A stretch of DNA of 20,815 bases from Clostridiales bacterium (lineage in GTDB: Bacteria > Bacillota > Clostridia > Christensenellales > QALW01): contig JAHAAN010000016.1 in NCBI GenBank assembly GCA_018376855.1, forward strand, positions 1 through 20,815, in the 5' to 3' direction. Below are positions 12,567 through 19,968 of the stretch, piece after piece. The notes under the pieces were generated by a model. The model worked only from the letters and a program-made list of their open reading frames with translations. It was not told the DNA's origin and searched no databases. Positions within the stretch are counted from its first letter, which is position 1. Every line of letters starts with the position of its first letter. Both the position numbers and the translations under genes were made by a program.

Positions 12567-14096
12567 ATGGAAATAAGAATGAGTCAGCTAACGGGCGAAG
12601 AAGTCAGTGTAAAAAGCTATGATACGGTTGTCCGCGTGGTGGTGCCGCTGTCTGCTGCGGACGGCGCTCGGGTTTTATGCGCCGCGGCACAGCCGTCGGT
12701 CAGCCTGAGTGAGGCGCTTTCCGGTCAGATCCGCGTGGAGGGAAGCGTAAAATGCTGTGTAATCAGCGCATACGGCGAGCAGCAGTTTATGAGCGAAAGC
12801 GCTGTTTCGTCGTTTGAGTGCAATGTTCCGGCGGAGGGAGTGAGCGCCCGCGCCCGTATTCTTGCAAGCGCTTCGTGCTGCGATTGCCGGGCCGCGCAGG
12901 AAGGATCCAATGCCGTGGTAACGGCGCGCATCCGCGTGCAGGTTTATGTCAGCGACCCCGCGGAGGCGGAGGTAGTTACGCAGGCGGAGGGCGAAGAGCT
13001 TTACACGTTGCAGGGCGTTATGCAGAGCACGCAGAATGTGGGTGATTACCGCGCTCGCTTCGGCATTAAAGAGGACATTACGCTTTCCGTGCGGCTGCCG
13101 CAGATTGACCGCCTGCTGTGCTGTCAGGCTTCGCCGGTGCTTCAGCAGGTGAACTGCGATCACGATCAGATTTTGATTCAGGGAACGCTGGCTGTCAATT
13201 TGATCTATGCCTGCGCCGATGAATTCGAGCCGGTTGCGCAGATTGCCGACAGCATTGAGTTCAGCAAAATTATAACCGCTTCCGGCGTGCAGCCGGGCGA
13301 CGATGCGATTCTGACGCTTTCTGCCGAGGACTGCATTTTCACGGTGGAGAAAAACGAGGAGGGCGAAGCGCGCATTGTTTCGCTGGAGTGTGTGCTGGCG
13401 GCCTCGGCAACGGCATACAGAACGGAGGAAACAGAGGTTGTTACCGACGCCTACAGCAGCGTCAGCGAGCTTGACATGATGCGCCAGCGCCTAACGCTCA
13501 ACAGCGAGACCACTTTGTTCCGCAGCCGCCAGAGCGCAAGAATCAGCGCGCAGATGCCGGCTGGCAATCCGCCGATGGCGCGCATCAGCGCAGTGATCGT
13601 CAGCCCGTGCGTGGAGGAGGTCGTTCCCAAGAACGGCGGCGCGGTAATCAATGGCACAGCCGGTGTGCAGGTGCTGTATATTGCATCGGAGAGCGGCGAC
13701 TTTGCGGCGTTTTCCACAGTTTCCGAGTTCTCCTTTACGATCGACGAGCCTGACTTTACGCCCGATATGGCCGTGTTTGCCGATGTGCGGCCTGAACAGA
13801 TCCAAGCCGTGCTTACGGGCATGAACGAGTGTGAACTGCATTTGACGCTTGCCGTCAGCCTGGCAGGTTTCCGAAGCGAAAATCTTTCGGTTTTGACGGA
13901 GCTGAGCGAAGCGGGAGCGCGCGAGGAAAGCGACTGCGGCATCTGCATTTATATTATGCAGAAGGACGATACGCTTTGGGATGTGGGAAAAGAGCTTGGC
14001 GTGAGCACGGAGATGCTGCGCCAGCTCAATCCCGAAGCGGGTGAACGCCCTGCCGCAGGTACGCGACTGACCGTATACCGGCAGATCAAGCCTTAA
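12567..14096 (+). CDS. sipL: SipL-like spore coat morphogenetic protein (DUF3794 repeats plus C-terminal LysM)
   Basis: The protein is 509 aa, close to the length of Clostridioides difficile SipL, the functional counterpart of SpoVID that binds SpoIVA and encases the forespore with coat. Several DUF3794-type beta-rich repeats occupy about residues 25-450 (for example QIRVEGSVKCCVISAYGEQQ, DQILIQGTLAVNLIYACADE and NGTAGVQVLYIASESG). The last 50 residues are a LysM domain (YIMQKDDTLWDVGKELGVST, then LNPEAGERPAAGTRLTVY), which in SipL is needed for SpoIVA binding. There is no signal peptide, as expected for a mother-cell cytoplasmic protein. ATG 12567 has AGGAGGA at ideal spacing; an upstream ATG at 12519 falls inside the sigma-E-like promoter and is rejected. 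It is divergent from the GNAT-pmbA operon and monocistronic. An alternative is another DUF3794/LysM paralogue. Confidence 0.88.
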   Translation: MEIRMSQLTGEEVSVKSYDTVVRVVVPLSAADGARVLCAAAQPSVSLSEALSGQIRVEGSVKCCVISAYGEQQFMSESAVSSFECNVPAEGVSARARILASASCCDCRAAQEGSNAVVTARIRVQVYVSDPAEAEVVTQAEGEELYTLQGVMQSTQNVGDYRARFGIKEDITLSVRLPQIDRLLCCQASPVLQQVNCDHDQILIQGTLAVNLIYACADEFEPVAQIADSIEFSKIITASGVQPGDDAILTLSAEDCIFTVEKNEEGEARIVSLECVLAASATAYRTEETEVVTDAYSSVSELDMMRQRLTLNSETTLFRSRQSARISAQMPAGNPPMARISAVIVSPCVEEVVPKNGGAVINGTAGVQVLYIASESGDFAAFSTVSEFSFTIDEPDFTPDMAVFADVRPEQIQAVLTGMNECELHLTLAVSLAGFRSENLSVLTELSEAGAREESDCGICIYIMQKDDTLWDVGKELGVSTEMLRQLNPEAGERPAAGTRLTVYRQIKP

Positions 14097-14135
14097 CCCT
14101 TTGAAAAACAGGAAAAGGTTGTTTATGTGATAAAT

Positions 14136-14169
14136 AAGCCGCGGACTGAAAGCTTTCGGTCCGCGGCTT
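14136..14169. terminator. Strong palindromic hairpin between convergent sipL and smpB
   Basis: AAGCCGCGGACTGAAAG pairs with CTTTCGGTCCGCGGCTT, a 17-bp near-perfect palindrome with one wobble. The T-run is poor on both sides. It probably separates the two convergent units. Confidence 0.65.
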
Positions 14170-14270
14170 GTTCGGTAAAAAGGTCGGTTTATTGAACAGA
14201 GGAGGGAGAATTTTTAAAGATCTCGTTTACCGTTTCGGCAGTGATGAGCGGCAAAAGTGAAAAAGGCGTG

Positions 14271-14732
14271 TTAGGCGTTTCTTGATTTCATCAGGCGGTC
14301 GATACTGCGTTTAGCGTCCTTTTCGGCGCTCACCTGCCGTTTGTCGTAGAGCTTTTTGCCCTTTGCAAGGGCGACGAGCATTTTTACGCGGCCGTCCAGC
14401 AGATATAGCTCCAGCGGCACAAGCGTGTAGCCATCTTGCTTCATTTTGCCGTAGAGTCGGTCGATCTCACGGCGGTTTGCGAGCAGCTTGCGCGTGCGCA
14501 GCGGATCCTTGTTGAAGATGTTGCCCTTTTCGTAGGGGGAGATATGCATACCGTATACGAACATTTCACCGCTGCGAACGCCCACATGGCTGTCCTTGAG
14601 ATTGACCTTTCCCATGCGGACGGATTTCACCTCCGTGCCGACCAGCACCATTCCGACCTGCAAAGTCTCCTCAATGAAATAATCGTGATGTGCTTTTTTG
14701 TTTTGGGCAATGATTTTTTTCCCTTTGTCCAT
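14271..14732 (-). CDS. smpB: SsrA-binding protein SmpB
   Basis: This small RNA-binding protein delivers tmRNA to stalled ribosomes in trans-translation. It is 153 aa, the normal length. The family signature is clear: the N-terminal NKKAHHDYFIEETLQ, the tmRNA-binding barrel with GTEVKSVR and VNLKDSHV, then HISPYEKGN, and the basic C-terminal tail (KKLYDKRQVSAEKDAKRSID) that enters the empty decoding channel. The start is ATG 14732, preceded by TAAGGAGCAAGC, in which the rnr stop codon is part of the ribosome binding region. The gap to rnr is 11 nt, so they are co-transcribed, the common Firmicutes order. A longer open frame to 14951 only overlaps rnr. No ssrA gene is visible in the 170 nt downstream. 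Confidence 0.97.
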   Translation of the reverse strand: MDKGKKIIAQNKKAHHDYFIEETLQVGMVLVGTEVKSVRMGKVNLKDSHVGVRSGEMFVYGMHISPYEKGNIFNKDPLRTRKLLANRREIDRLYGKMKQDGYTLVPLELYLLDGRVKMLVALAKGKKLYDKRQVSAEKDAKRSIDRLMKSRNA

Positions 14733-14743
14733 ATGCTTGCTCC

Positions 14744-16843
14744 TTACAGCTTTTTGATCATTTCCAGTTCGATGCGGCGCGCTTCCGCATCCGCGCTGTG
14801 CACGCGCACGCAAACACGGTCGCCGAAGCGGTACACCTTCCGCTTTCGCTCGCCGATCACGGCGTAGAGCTTTTCGTTGTACACATAGTAATCGTCCGGC
14901 AGCGAGGCAAGCGGAACGATACCTTCGGCGCTGTTGGCAAGCTCCACCCAAAACGCGCTTGCGCTCACGCCGGAAATCATTCCTTCGAAGATTTCTCCGA
15001 TATGCTCCGCCATAAACTCGGTTTTTTTCAGATCATCCGTATCGCGTTCGGCTTCCTGCGCAATCAGCTCGTTTTCCGAGCAGCGCTGCGAAAATTCGGG
15101 CGCGCGTTTTTCCAGCTCTGCCAAAGCCGCGGTGTTATGCTCCCAAAAAAGGTGAAGCGCGCGGTGTACCAGCAGATCGGGATAACGCCGTATGGGAGAG
15201 GTGAAATGCAGGTAGTTTTCCGCCGCAAGGCCGAAATGCCCCAAATTGCTTTCGCAATAGCGCGCTTTTTTCATGGAGCGCAGCAGCAGGCGGGAGATCA
15301 GGGCCTCCTCCGGCGCCCCCTGCGCGCGCTGAAGCAGCTGCGCGCAGAGCAGCGGCGAGATCTTTTTATCGGTGTTCAGGCGATAGCCGAACGTGCTCAC
15401 GACCTCGTTGAAGGAATCCAGCCGGTCGGAATCAGGCGTTTCATGAACGCGGTAGATGCACGGAATGTGATTCTGCTGCATAAACTGCGCCACCGTTTCG
15501 TTGGCGATCAGCATGAATTCTTCGATCATGCAGTGCGAGACCTCGCGCACCTCCGGCTCAATGGAGATGGGCTTTCCAGCCTCATTAAGAATAATATGCG
15601 TTTCGGGCAGTTCAAATTCAATGCTGCCGCGCTTAACGCGCTTGGCGTAGAGCGCGCGGTGCAGGCGTTCCATGTCCTGAAGATCCTGCCTGATATGCGC
15701 ATAGCGCCGGGAAAGCGCTTCGTCGCCCCGCAGCAGCTCCGCAACGTTTTTATAGGTCAGCCGTTCGCAGGAACGGATCACGCTGGGCGTTATTTCGTAT
15801 TCAAGCACCTCGCCCCGCGCGGAGATATGCATCACGGCGCTGAGCGTCAGCCGATCCTCGTTAGGGTTAAGCGAGCAGATGCCGTTGCTGAGCGCGGTGG
15901 GCAGCATGGGAATGACGCGATCCACCAAATAAACGCTTGTGCCGCGCTTATAGGCTTCCGCGTCAAGCGCGCTTGCAGAGCGCACATAGTGGGATACGTC
16001 CGCAATGTGCACGCCGAGCGTCCAGGTGCCGTCGTCATGCGCGCGGATCGAAACCGCGTCGTCCAGATCCTTGGAATCGTCGCCGTCGATGGTAAACACA
16101 CGGTCGCTTCGGAAATCCCTGCGGCCGGTCAGGTCGGCGGCCGTTACGGGAACGGCTGCCCGTTCTGCGGCGGCAAGCACGGCGTCCGGAAAGGTCTCCG
16201 GCAGGCCGTGCATTTTTACAATGGAGCGAATGTCTGTTCCGGGCGCGTCCTTATCGCCGATCAGCTCTGTTATGACGCCCTTGAGATCCCCATAAGCGTT
16301 GGGGGTGAAATCGGTAACGCGGCAGACGGCTTTATAGCCGCTGGGAAGCTCCGCGGGGCTTCCGGTAATCAGAATGCTGCGGCGCAGGCGCTTGTTATCG
16401 GGCAGAAGCATCGTGCGCTTGCCGGAGGAAACTAAGGTTCCCACCACGGTTTCGTTGGCGCGGACGATCACGCGCACGACTTCGCCTTGTGCCTTGTGCC
16501 CTTCGCTTGCAGGCAGTGCGCGCACCCAAACGGTATCGCCGTGCAGACCTGTGTGAAGATCCTGCGCGGCGATATAAAGGTCGCCGCTTTTATTCTGCGG
16601 GATAAAGAAGCAGTATTCGCCCCGGGAGCCTTGAAGCGTTCCCACAGAGAGCGAAAAGACTTCGGGAAGGCCGTATTTTCCGCGGGGGGAAGCGTAAATA
16701 AGATTATCTCGCGAAAGCTGATCGAGCGCCTTACGCAGCGCTTTTGCATCCTGTTCGGACAGCGACAGCGCGGCGAGCAGCTCTTTTGCGGTAAAAGCCT
16801 TTCCGCTTTGGAAAAGCGACTGTAAGTTTTCAATTATTGTCAT
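14744..16843 (-). CDS. rnr: Ribonuclease R
   Basis: This 699-aa 3'-to-5' exoribonuclease of the RNB (RNase II) family degrades structured RNA and the non-stop mRNA released by trans-translation, which explains its place beside smpB. Domains in order: an N-terminal winged-helix-like part (about 1-60), OB/cold-shock domains (about 65-220), the RNB catalytic domain starting near 245, and an S1 domain from about 616 to the end. The magnesium-binding cluster TIDGDDSKDLDDAVS (251-265) holds the catalytic aspartates. RNase R hallmarks HIPCIYRVHE and SPIRRYPDLLVHR are present. ATG 16843 follows AAAGGA. A hairpin with a T-run lies 17 nt upstream, between secG and rnr, so secG read-through or attenuation may set its level. 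Confidence 0.97.
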   Translation of the reverse strand: MTIIENLQSLFQSGKAFTAKELLAALSLSEQDAKALRKALDQLSRDNLIYASPRGKYGLPEVFSLSVGTLQGSRGEYCFFIPQNKSGDLYIAAQDLHTGLHGDTVWVRALPASEGHKAQGEVVRVIVRANETVVGTLVSSGKRTMLLPDNKRLRRSILITGSPAELPSGYKAVCRVTDFTPNAYGDLKGVITELIGDKDAPGTDIRSIVKMHGLPETFPDAVLAAAERAAVPVTAADLTGRRDFRSDRVFTIDGDDSKDLDDAVSIRAHDDGTWTLGVHIADVSHYVRSASALDAEAYKRGTSVYLVDRVIPMLPTALSNGICSLNPNEDRLTLSAVMHISARGEVLEYEITPSVIRSCERLTYKNVAELLRGDEALSRRYAHIRQDLQDMERLHRALYAKRVKRGSIEFELPETHIILNEAGKPISIEPEVREVSHCMIEEFMLIANETVAQFMQQNHIPCIYRVHETPDSDRLDSFNEVVSTFGYRLNTDKKISPLLCAQLLQRAQGAPEEALISRLLLRSMKKARYCESNLGHFGLAAENYLHFTSPIRRYPDLLVHRALHLFWEHNTAALAELEKRAPEFSQRCSENELIAQEAERDTDDLKKTEFMAEHIGEIFEGMISGVSASAFWVELANSAEGIVPLASLPDDYYVYNEKLYAVIGERKRKVYRFGDRVCVRVHSADAEARRIELEMIKKL

Positions 16844-16860
16844 GTAAAAATCCTTTCGTG

Positions 16861-16890
16861 ATAAAAGAAAAACGCTCCATTGGAGCGTTT
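16861..16890 (-). terminator. Terminator or attenuator between secG and rnr
   Basis: AAACGCTCCA (16870-16879) and TGGAGCGTTT (16881-16890) form a hairpin. On the minus strand it runs into TTTTTCTTTTAT and then directly into the rnr ribosome binding site. Confidence 0.82.
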
Positions 16891-16905
16891 AAGGCTATTG
16901 TGTAC

Positions 16906-17163
16906 TCAGATTGCAACGACCACAGCTAAAGCCAGCGCAAGAATCACAATACAGATCGTTAAGATCTTTGTGATGAAAACCAATTTTCCTTCTTTGCTCT
17001 TGGTTTTGTTTCTGCCCAGAAAGCTGTCAGTATTGTTGCCGCCCATTACGCTGCCAAGCCCTTCGGTCGAACCGCTTTGCCGCAGGATGACCACGATCAG
17101 GCCTATAGAAAGTAAAGCCAAAACAACGGCTATAATGATTGCTACGATTTGAAGCGTACCCAT
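16906..17163 (-). CDS. secG: Preprotein translocase subunit SecG
   Basis: This is an 85-aa inner-membrane subunit of the SecYEG channel that supports SecA-driven export. It shows the SecG layout: a first membrane helix (QIVAIIIAVVLALLSIGLIV), a short cytoplasmic loop with the conserved QSGSTEGLGSVMGG and a following FLGRNKTKS, then a second helix (ITKILTICIVILALALAVVV) at the C-terminus. ATG 17161-17163 (MGTLQ) is chosen because GGGAGGT lies 7 nt upstream; a longer frame begins at 17220 inside the promoter. The promoter at 17192-17220 is close to consensus. It is the first gene of the secG-rnr-smpB cluster, and a terminator-like hairpin follows. Confidence 0.95.
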   Translation of the reverse strand: MGTLQIVAIIIAVVLALLSIGLIVVILRQSGSTEGLGSVMGGNNTDSFLGRNKTKSKEGKLVFITKILTICIVILALALAVVVAI

Positions 17164-17191
17164 TTTTATACCTCCCATACAAATCAAATTT

Positions 17192-17220
17192 ATTCTAACA
17201 TAACGCCCGTTTATTTGCAA
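17192..17220 (-). promoter_or_regulatory. Promoter of secG (and the rnr-smpB cluster by read-through)
   Basis: On the minus strand this is TTGCAA-17 nt-TAGAAT with an extended TGT. Just upstream, ATTTTTATTGT (17226-17236) and ACAATAAAAAT (17240-17250) form a perfect AT-rich inverted repeat that could be a cruciform or an UP-like element. Confidence 0.75.
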
Positions 17221-17364
17221 GCATTATTTTTATTGTTTCACAATAAAAATCGTACCATGACCATGGTTTTCGCCCTTTGTGCCGCGAATGCCGAAATCAC
17301 TGTCTTTTTCGGGGAATGAAAGTTTGTGTTTTCAGGAAAAAATCACGTTTTTCGGCTTCATTTA

Positions 17365-17373
17365 TGCTATAAT
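17365..17373 (+). promoter_or_regulatory. Extended -10 promoter of the DNA glycosylase gene
   Basis: TGCTATAAT with no good -35. It lies 31 nt before the glycosylase start codon. Confidence 0.6.
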
Positions 17374-17403
17374 AACAATATCGGGAACCGGAAAGGATAA
17401 GAT

Positions 17404-17901
17404 ATGATGCAGAAGCGGGTTTTTCATACGCTTGCGCCGTTGTACGGAAGCTGGAGCAGGGTGCTGGTTTTGGGAACGATGCCGTCGCCGAAATCGCGCG
17501 AGGCGGGGTTTTATTATGAGCACCCGCAGAACCGTTTTTGGCCTGCGCTTGCGGCGGTATACGGCGAAGCGACGCCGCAGGGAACGCAGGCGCGCGCCGC
17601 GTTTGCGCAGCGGCATGGGATTGCGCTGTGGGATGTGCTTGCCAGCTGCGTCATCAGCGGCGCGGCGGACAGCACGATTCGTGAAGCGGAGCCGAACGAC
17701 ATTGCGGCTCTGCTTGCGGAAACGGGAATCCAAACGGTTTTTACTACGGGGAAAACGGCGTATTCGCTTTATAAAAAATATTGCTTCGGCGTGCCGGAGG
17801 CGATCTGTCTTCCGTCGCCGAGCGCGGCAAACTGCGCGGTGAGCCTTGAAAAGCTTACGGAGGCTTACCGCGCAATAAAAATCTTTACGGATGGCGAATA
17901 A
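17404..17901 (+). CDS. DNA-deoxyinosine (hypoxanthine) glycosylase, UDG superfamily family 6
   Basis: This 165-aa base-excision repair enzyme is predicted to remove hypoxanthine (deaminated adenine) from DNA. It has the family-6 form of the UDG motifs: LGTMPSPKSREAGFYY (23-38) in place of the GxxPG water-activating loop, then EHPQNRFWP (39-47) with the Asn that is important in family 6, and the C-terminal LPSPSAANCAVS, the DNA-intercalating motif 2 counterpart. The length is normal. ATG 17404 follows AAAGGA at 7 nt. It leads a plus-strand group with folD, which also has a promoter candidate of its own. Narrow G:T/U-specific Mug-type activity is a less likely alternative. Confidence 0.92.
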   Translation: MMQKRVFHTLAPLYGSWSRVLVLGTMPSPKSREAGFYYEHPQNRFWPALAAVYGEATPQGTQARAAFAQRHGIALWDVLASCVISGAADSTIREAEPNDIAALLAETGIQTVFTTGKTAYSLYKKYCFGVPEAICLPSPSAANCAVSLEKLTEAYRAIKIFTDGE

Positions 17902-17912
17902 TTCTATATAAT
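17884..17912 (+). promoter_or_regulatory. Candidate internal promoter of folD
   Basis: TTTACG-17 nt-TATAAT, with the -35 inside the last codons of the glycosylase gene and the -10 at 17907-17912. The distance to the folD start is about 50 nt. Confidence 0.55.
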
Positions 17913-17961
17913 AAAGGGCGATCATTAACAAGCCGCATTCGGCGGCGGAACGGAGAAAGGT

Positions 17962-18822
17962 ATGTTTAAAACGGAACCGCTTATTATCGACGGAAAAGCG
18001 TATGCCTCCCTTGTGGAAGCGGAGCTTAGGGAGCGCGTGGCGGCAGTTACGGCTAAAACGGGCGTGCAGCCGGTGCTGGCCACCATTTTGGTGGGGGAAA
18101 ATCCGGCGAGCGTAACGTATGTGCGCATGAAAGGGAATGCGTGCAGGCGTGTCGGAATGGATTCGCGCAAGATCGAGCTGCCGCAAAGCACCACAACGGA
18201 GCAGTTATTGGGCGTGATTCGCGAGCTGAATGAGGATCCGGCCATTTGCGGGATTCTGCTTCAGCACCCGGTTCCCAAGCAGATTGACGAGCAGGCCTGC
18301 TTTAATGCGATCAGCTTGGAGAAGGATGTGGACGGAGTGAATACCGCGGGCTTCGGCGCAATGGCGATGGGGCTGCCGGCTTATAAGAGCGCAACGCCGC
18401 TGGCGATCTTATCGCTGATGAAGCACTACGGCATTGAAATTGCCGGAAAGGAAGCCGTTGTGATCGGAAGGAGCGCGATTTTGGGCAAACCGGTTTCTAT
18501 GCTGCTGCTTCAGGAGGACGCTACCGTAACGGTCTGCCATTCCAAAACGAAAAACCTTCCGGAGGTCGTGCGGCGGGCGGACATCGTGGTGGCAGCCGTG
18601 GGCAGGCCGCGCTTTGTGCAGGAGGATTGGATCAAGCCCGGAGCGGTGCTGATGGACGCCGGCTACAACGCGGGGAATGTAGGGGACATTGATTTGGAGG
18701 CCTGTATTCCCAAATGTACGGCGTATACGCCGGTGCCGGGCGGCGTGGGGCCGGTTACGATTGCGATGCTGATGCGCCAAACGGTGGAGGCTGCGGAGCG
18801 CTTTGCCGGAATAAGCAAATAA
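17962..18822 (+). CDS. folD: Bifunctional methylenetetrahydrofolate dehydrogenase/cyclohydrolase
   Basis: This 286-aa cytoplasmic enzyme interconverts 5,10-methylene-, methenyl- and 10-formyl-tetrahydrofolate using NAD(P). Catalytic residues are present: Y53 and K57 in TYVRMKGNACRRVG, Q101 in ILLQHPVP, and D124 in KDVDGVN. The nucleotide-binding GRSAILGKPVSMLL (169-182) and the C-terminal PVPGGVGPVTIAMLM are standard. Two variants stand out: the usual LVQLPLP reads LLQHPVP, and the usual PCTP loop reads SATP (143-146), so it belongs to a divergent FolD subgroup. ATG 17962 follows AGAAAGG. It precedes the unknown gene at 18841 by 18 nt. Confidence 0.95.
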   Translation: MFKTEPLIIDGKAYASLVEAELRERVAAVTAKTGVQPVLATILVGENPASVTYVRMKGNACRRVGMDSRKIELPQSTTTEQLLGVIRELNEDPAICGILLQHPVPKQIDEQACFNAISLEKDVDGVNTAGFGAMAMGLPAYKSATPLAILSLMKHYGIEIAGKEAVVIGRSAILGKPVSMLLLQEDATVTVCHSKTKNLPEVVRRADIVVAAVGRPRFVQEDWIKPGAVLMDAGYNAGNVGDIDLEACIPKCTAYTPVPGGVGPVTIAMLMRQTVEAAERFAGISK

Positions 18823-18840
18823 AAAGGAGGGCGAAACGGG

Positions 18841-19842
18841 ATGAAGCTTGAGGAATGCATGGAATGCTACAGCGCTTTATGCGGCGAAAGCGAGCCGCAG
18901 TGGACGACGTTTTATGAGGATACGCAGGATGAACGCTCTGTTTTTGTGCCGGGGTGGAGCTTTGAGCTGCTTCCGGAGGAGGGCGGACTTCTGCGCGCAG
19001 GCGGAAGCTGCAAAAACGGGCTTTCGGTTTTGGTGCAGGAGGAGGAGCCGCTGGCGCTGATCGATGCGTTGGAAACGGCGGCGCTGCTGAAGTCCTTGGA
19101 GAGAGAGGAAAACGGCGATTTCCTGCTGGCGCTGATAATGGGCCGATTGATCGGAATGGGTCTGGAGTTTGACGCTAAACGCATGGAAACGGGGTTTTGG
19201 CTGCGGCGCGATAATTTAGAGGCTGAATGGAAGACGGAGGAGCGTTTGCTGACCGTTTTGCAGGACGGTGCGCAGTACAGCCGTGCGGTGCTGGAGAAGA
19301 GCGATGAATCGGCGCTGCAAAGGCTGGCGGAATTGGCGATAAAGCTCAGTCAGCCGGCGATGACCTCTGTGGCGCAGGATGATCTGCTCAGCGCGCTTAC
19401 GGAGCGTTATGCGGAGCTTTCTCCGGTTACGGAGAGCCATATTGACCTTTACGATCAGAACCTGTGCATCTACCGCTTTTTTGTTCCGTTCGGAAGTAAG
19501 TCCGACCGGCTGTGGATCGCCGTTAACAACGAAAGCGCCAGCGTAGGCGTGAATGCGGCTGTGATGTGCGATGATATCGGCTTGGGAACCAATGCAGTCA
19601 GCGCTTATGCAGATGCTTTTATAAATGAAAAAACAGTATTGATTACTACTTATAAAAACCAAGAAATTTTTGAGGCGGGCGAACAGGGAGAAAATGAATT
19701 TCTTTCCGCGCCTGAAAGCGCGAAGGAGCTTGAGGAAAAGCTTGCCGCGCGCGGAAAGGGTTTTTCGGGGCGGTTTCGCCGCGGCAGGGTGTTGGATGTG
19801 CTTTCATTTAAAGGCAGCTTTGATATGACGGTAAAGATCTGA
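18841..19842 (+). CDS. Unrecognised acidic cytoplasmic protein (333 aa)
   Basis: I do not recognise this family. It has no signal peptide or membrane helix and is strongly acidic overall. The N-terminal half is Glu/Leu-rich with probable helices (ALIDALETAALLKSLEREEN). A middle segment resembles a four-helix stretch (RAVLEKSDESALQRLAELAI). The C-terminal half has beta-like strands (LCIYRFFVPFGS, RLWIAVNNESASVGVNAA, KTVLITTYKNQEIFE) and ends in a short basic patch (GRFRRGRVLDV). ATG 18841 follows AAGGAGGG at about 10 nt, and the gene is 18 nt after folD, so it is in the same transcript. Nothing visible links it to folate chemistry. It ends before a strong bidirectional terminator. Confidence 0.82.
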   Translation: MKLEECMECYSALCGESEPQWTTFYEDTQDERSVFVPGWSFELLPEEGGLLRAGGSCKNGLSVLVQEEEPLALIDALETAALLKSLEREENGDFLLALIMGRLIGMGLEFDAKRMETGFWLRRDNLEAEWKTEERLLTVLQDGAQYSRAVLEKSDESALQRLAELAIKLSQPAMTSVAQDDLLSALTERYAELSPVTESHIDLYDQNLCIYRFFVPFGSKSDRLWIAVNNESASVGVNAAVMCDDIGLGTNAVSAYADAFINEKTVLITTYKNQEIFEAGEQGENEFLSAPESAKELEEKLAARGKGFSGRFRRGRVLDVLSFKGSFDMTVKI

Positions 19843-19899
19843 GCCTGAGACTGAATCGCAGATTATTATAAAATGAAAGCACACGTAAGGGCAGGGCTT

Positions 19900-19950
19900 T
19901 ATAAAAAACTAAGGGCAAGGTGAACCGCAGCAGCGGTTTGCCTTGCCCTT
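19900..19950. terminator. Bidirectional terminator between convergent genes
   Basis: AAGGGCAAGG-TG-AACCGC, loop AGCA, GCGGTT-TG-CCTTGCCCTT forms a 16-pair stem with a symmetric internal mismatch. Minus-strand reading continues into AGTTTTTTAT, which suits the amidase gene; plus-strand transcripts from folD also end here. Confidence 0.9.
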
Positions 19951-19968
19951 TCTGTATGGCGTGTAGTT

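Noticed and set aside
14100..14270. Possible ssrA (tmRNA) next to smpB
   Set aside because: The gap is about 170 nt, too short for a full tmRNA, and no tag-coding segment or tRNA-like ends are visible; only a palindromic hairpin is there.
14798..16435. 545-codon open frame antisense to rnr
   Set aside because: It is a by-product of GC-rich codon use in rnr, has no ribosome binding site, and the opposite strand encodes a complete RNase R.
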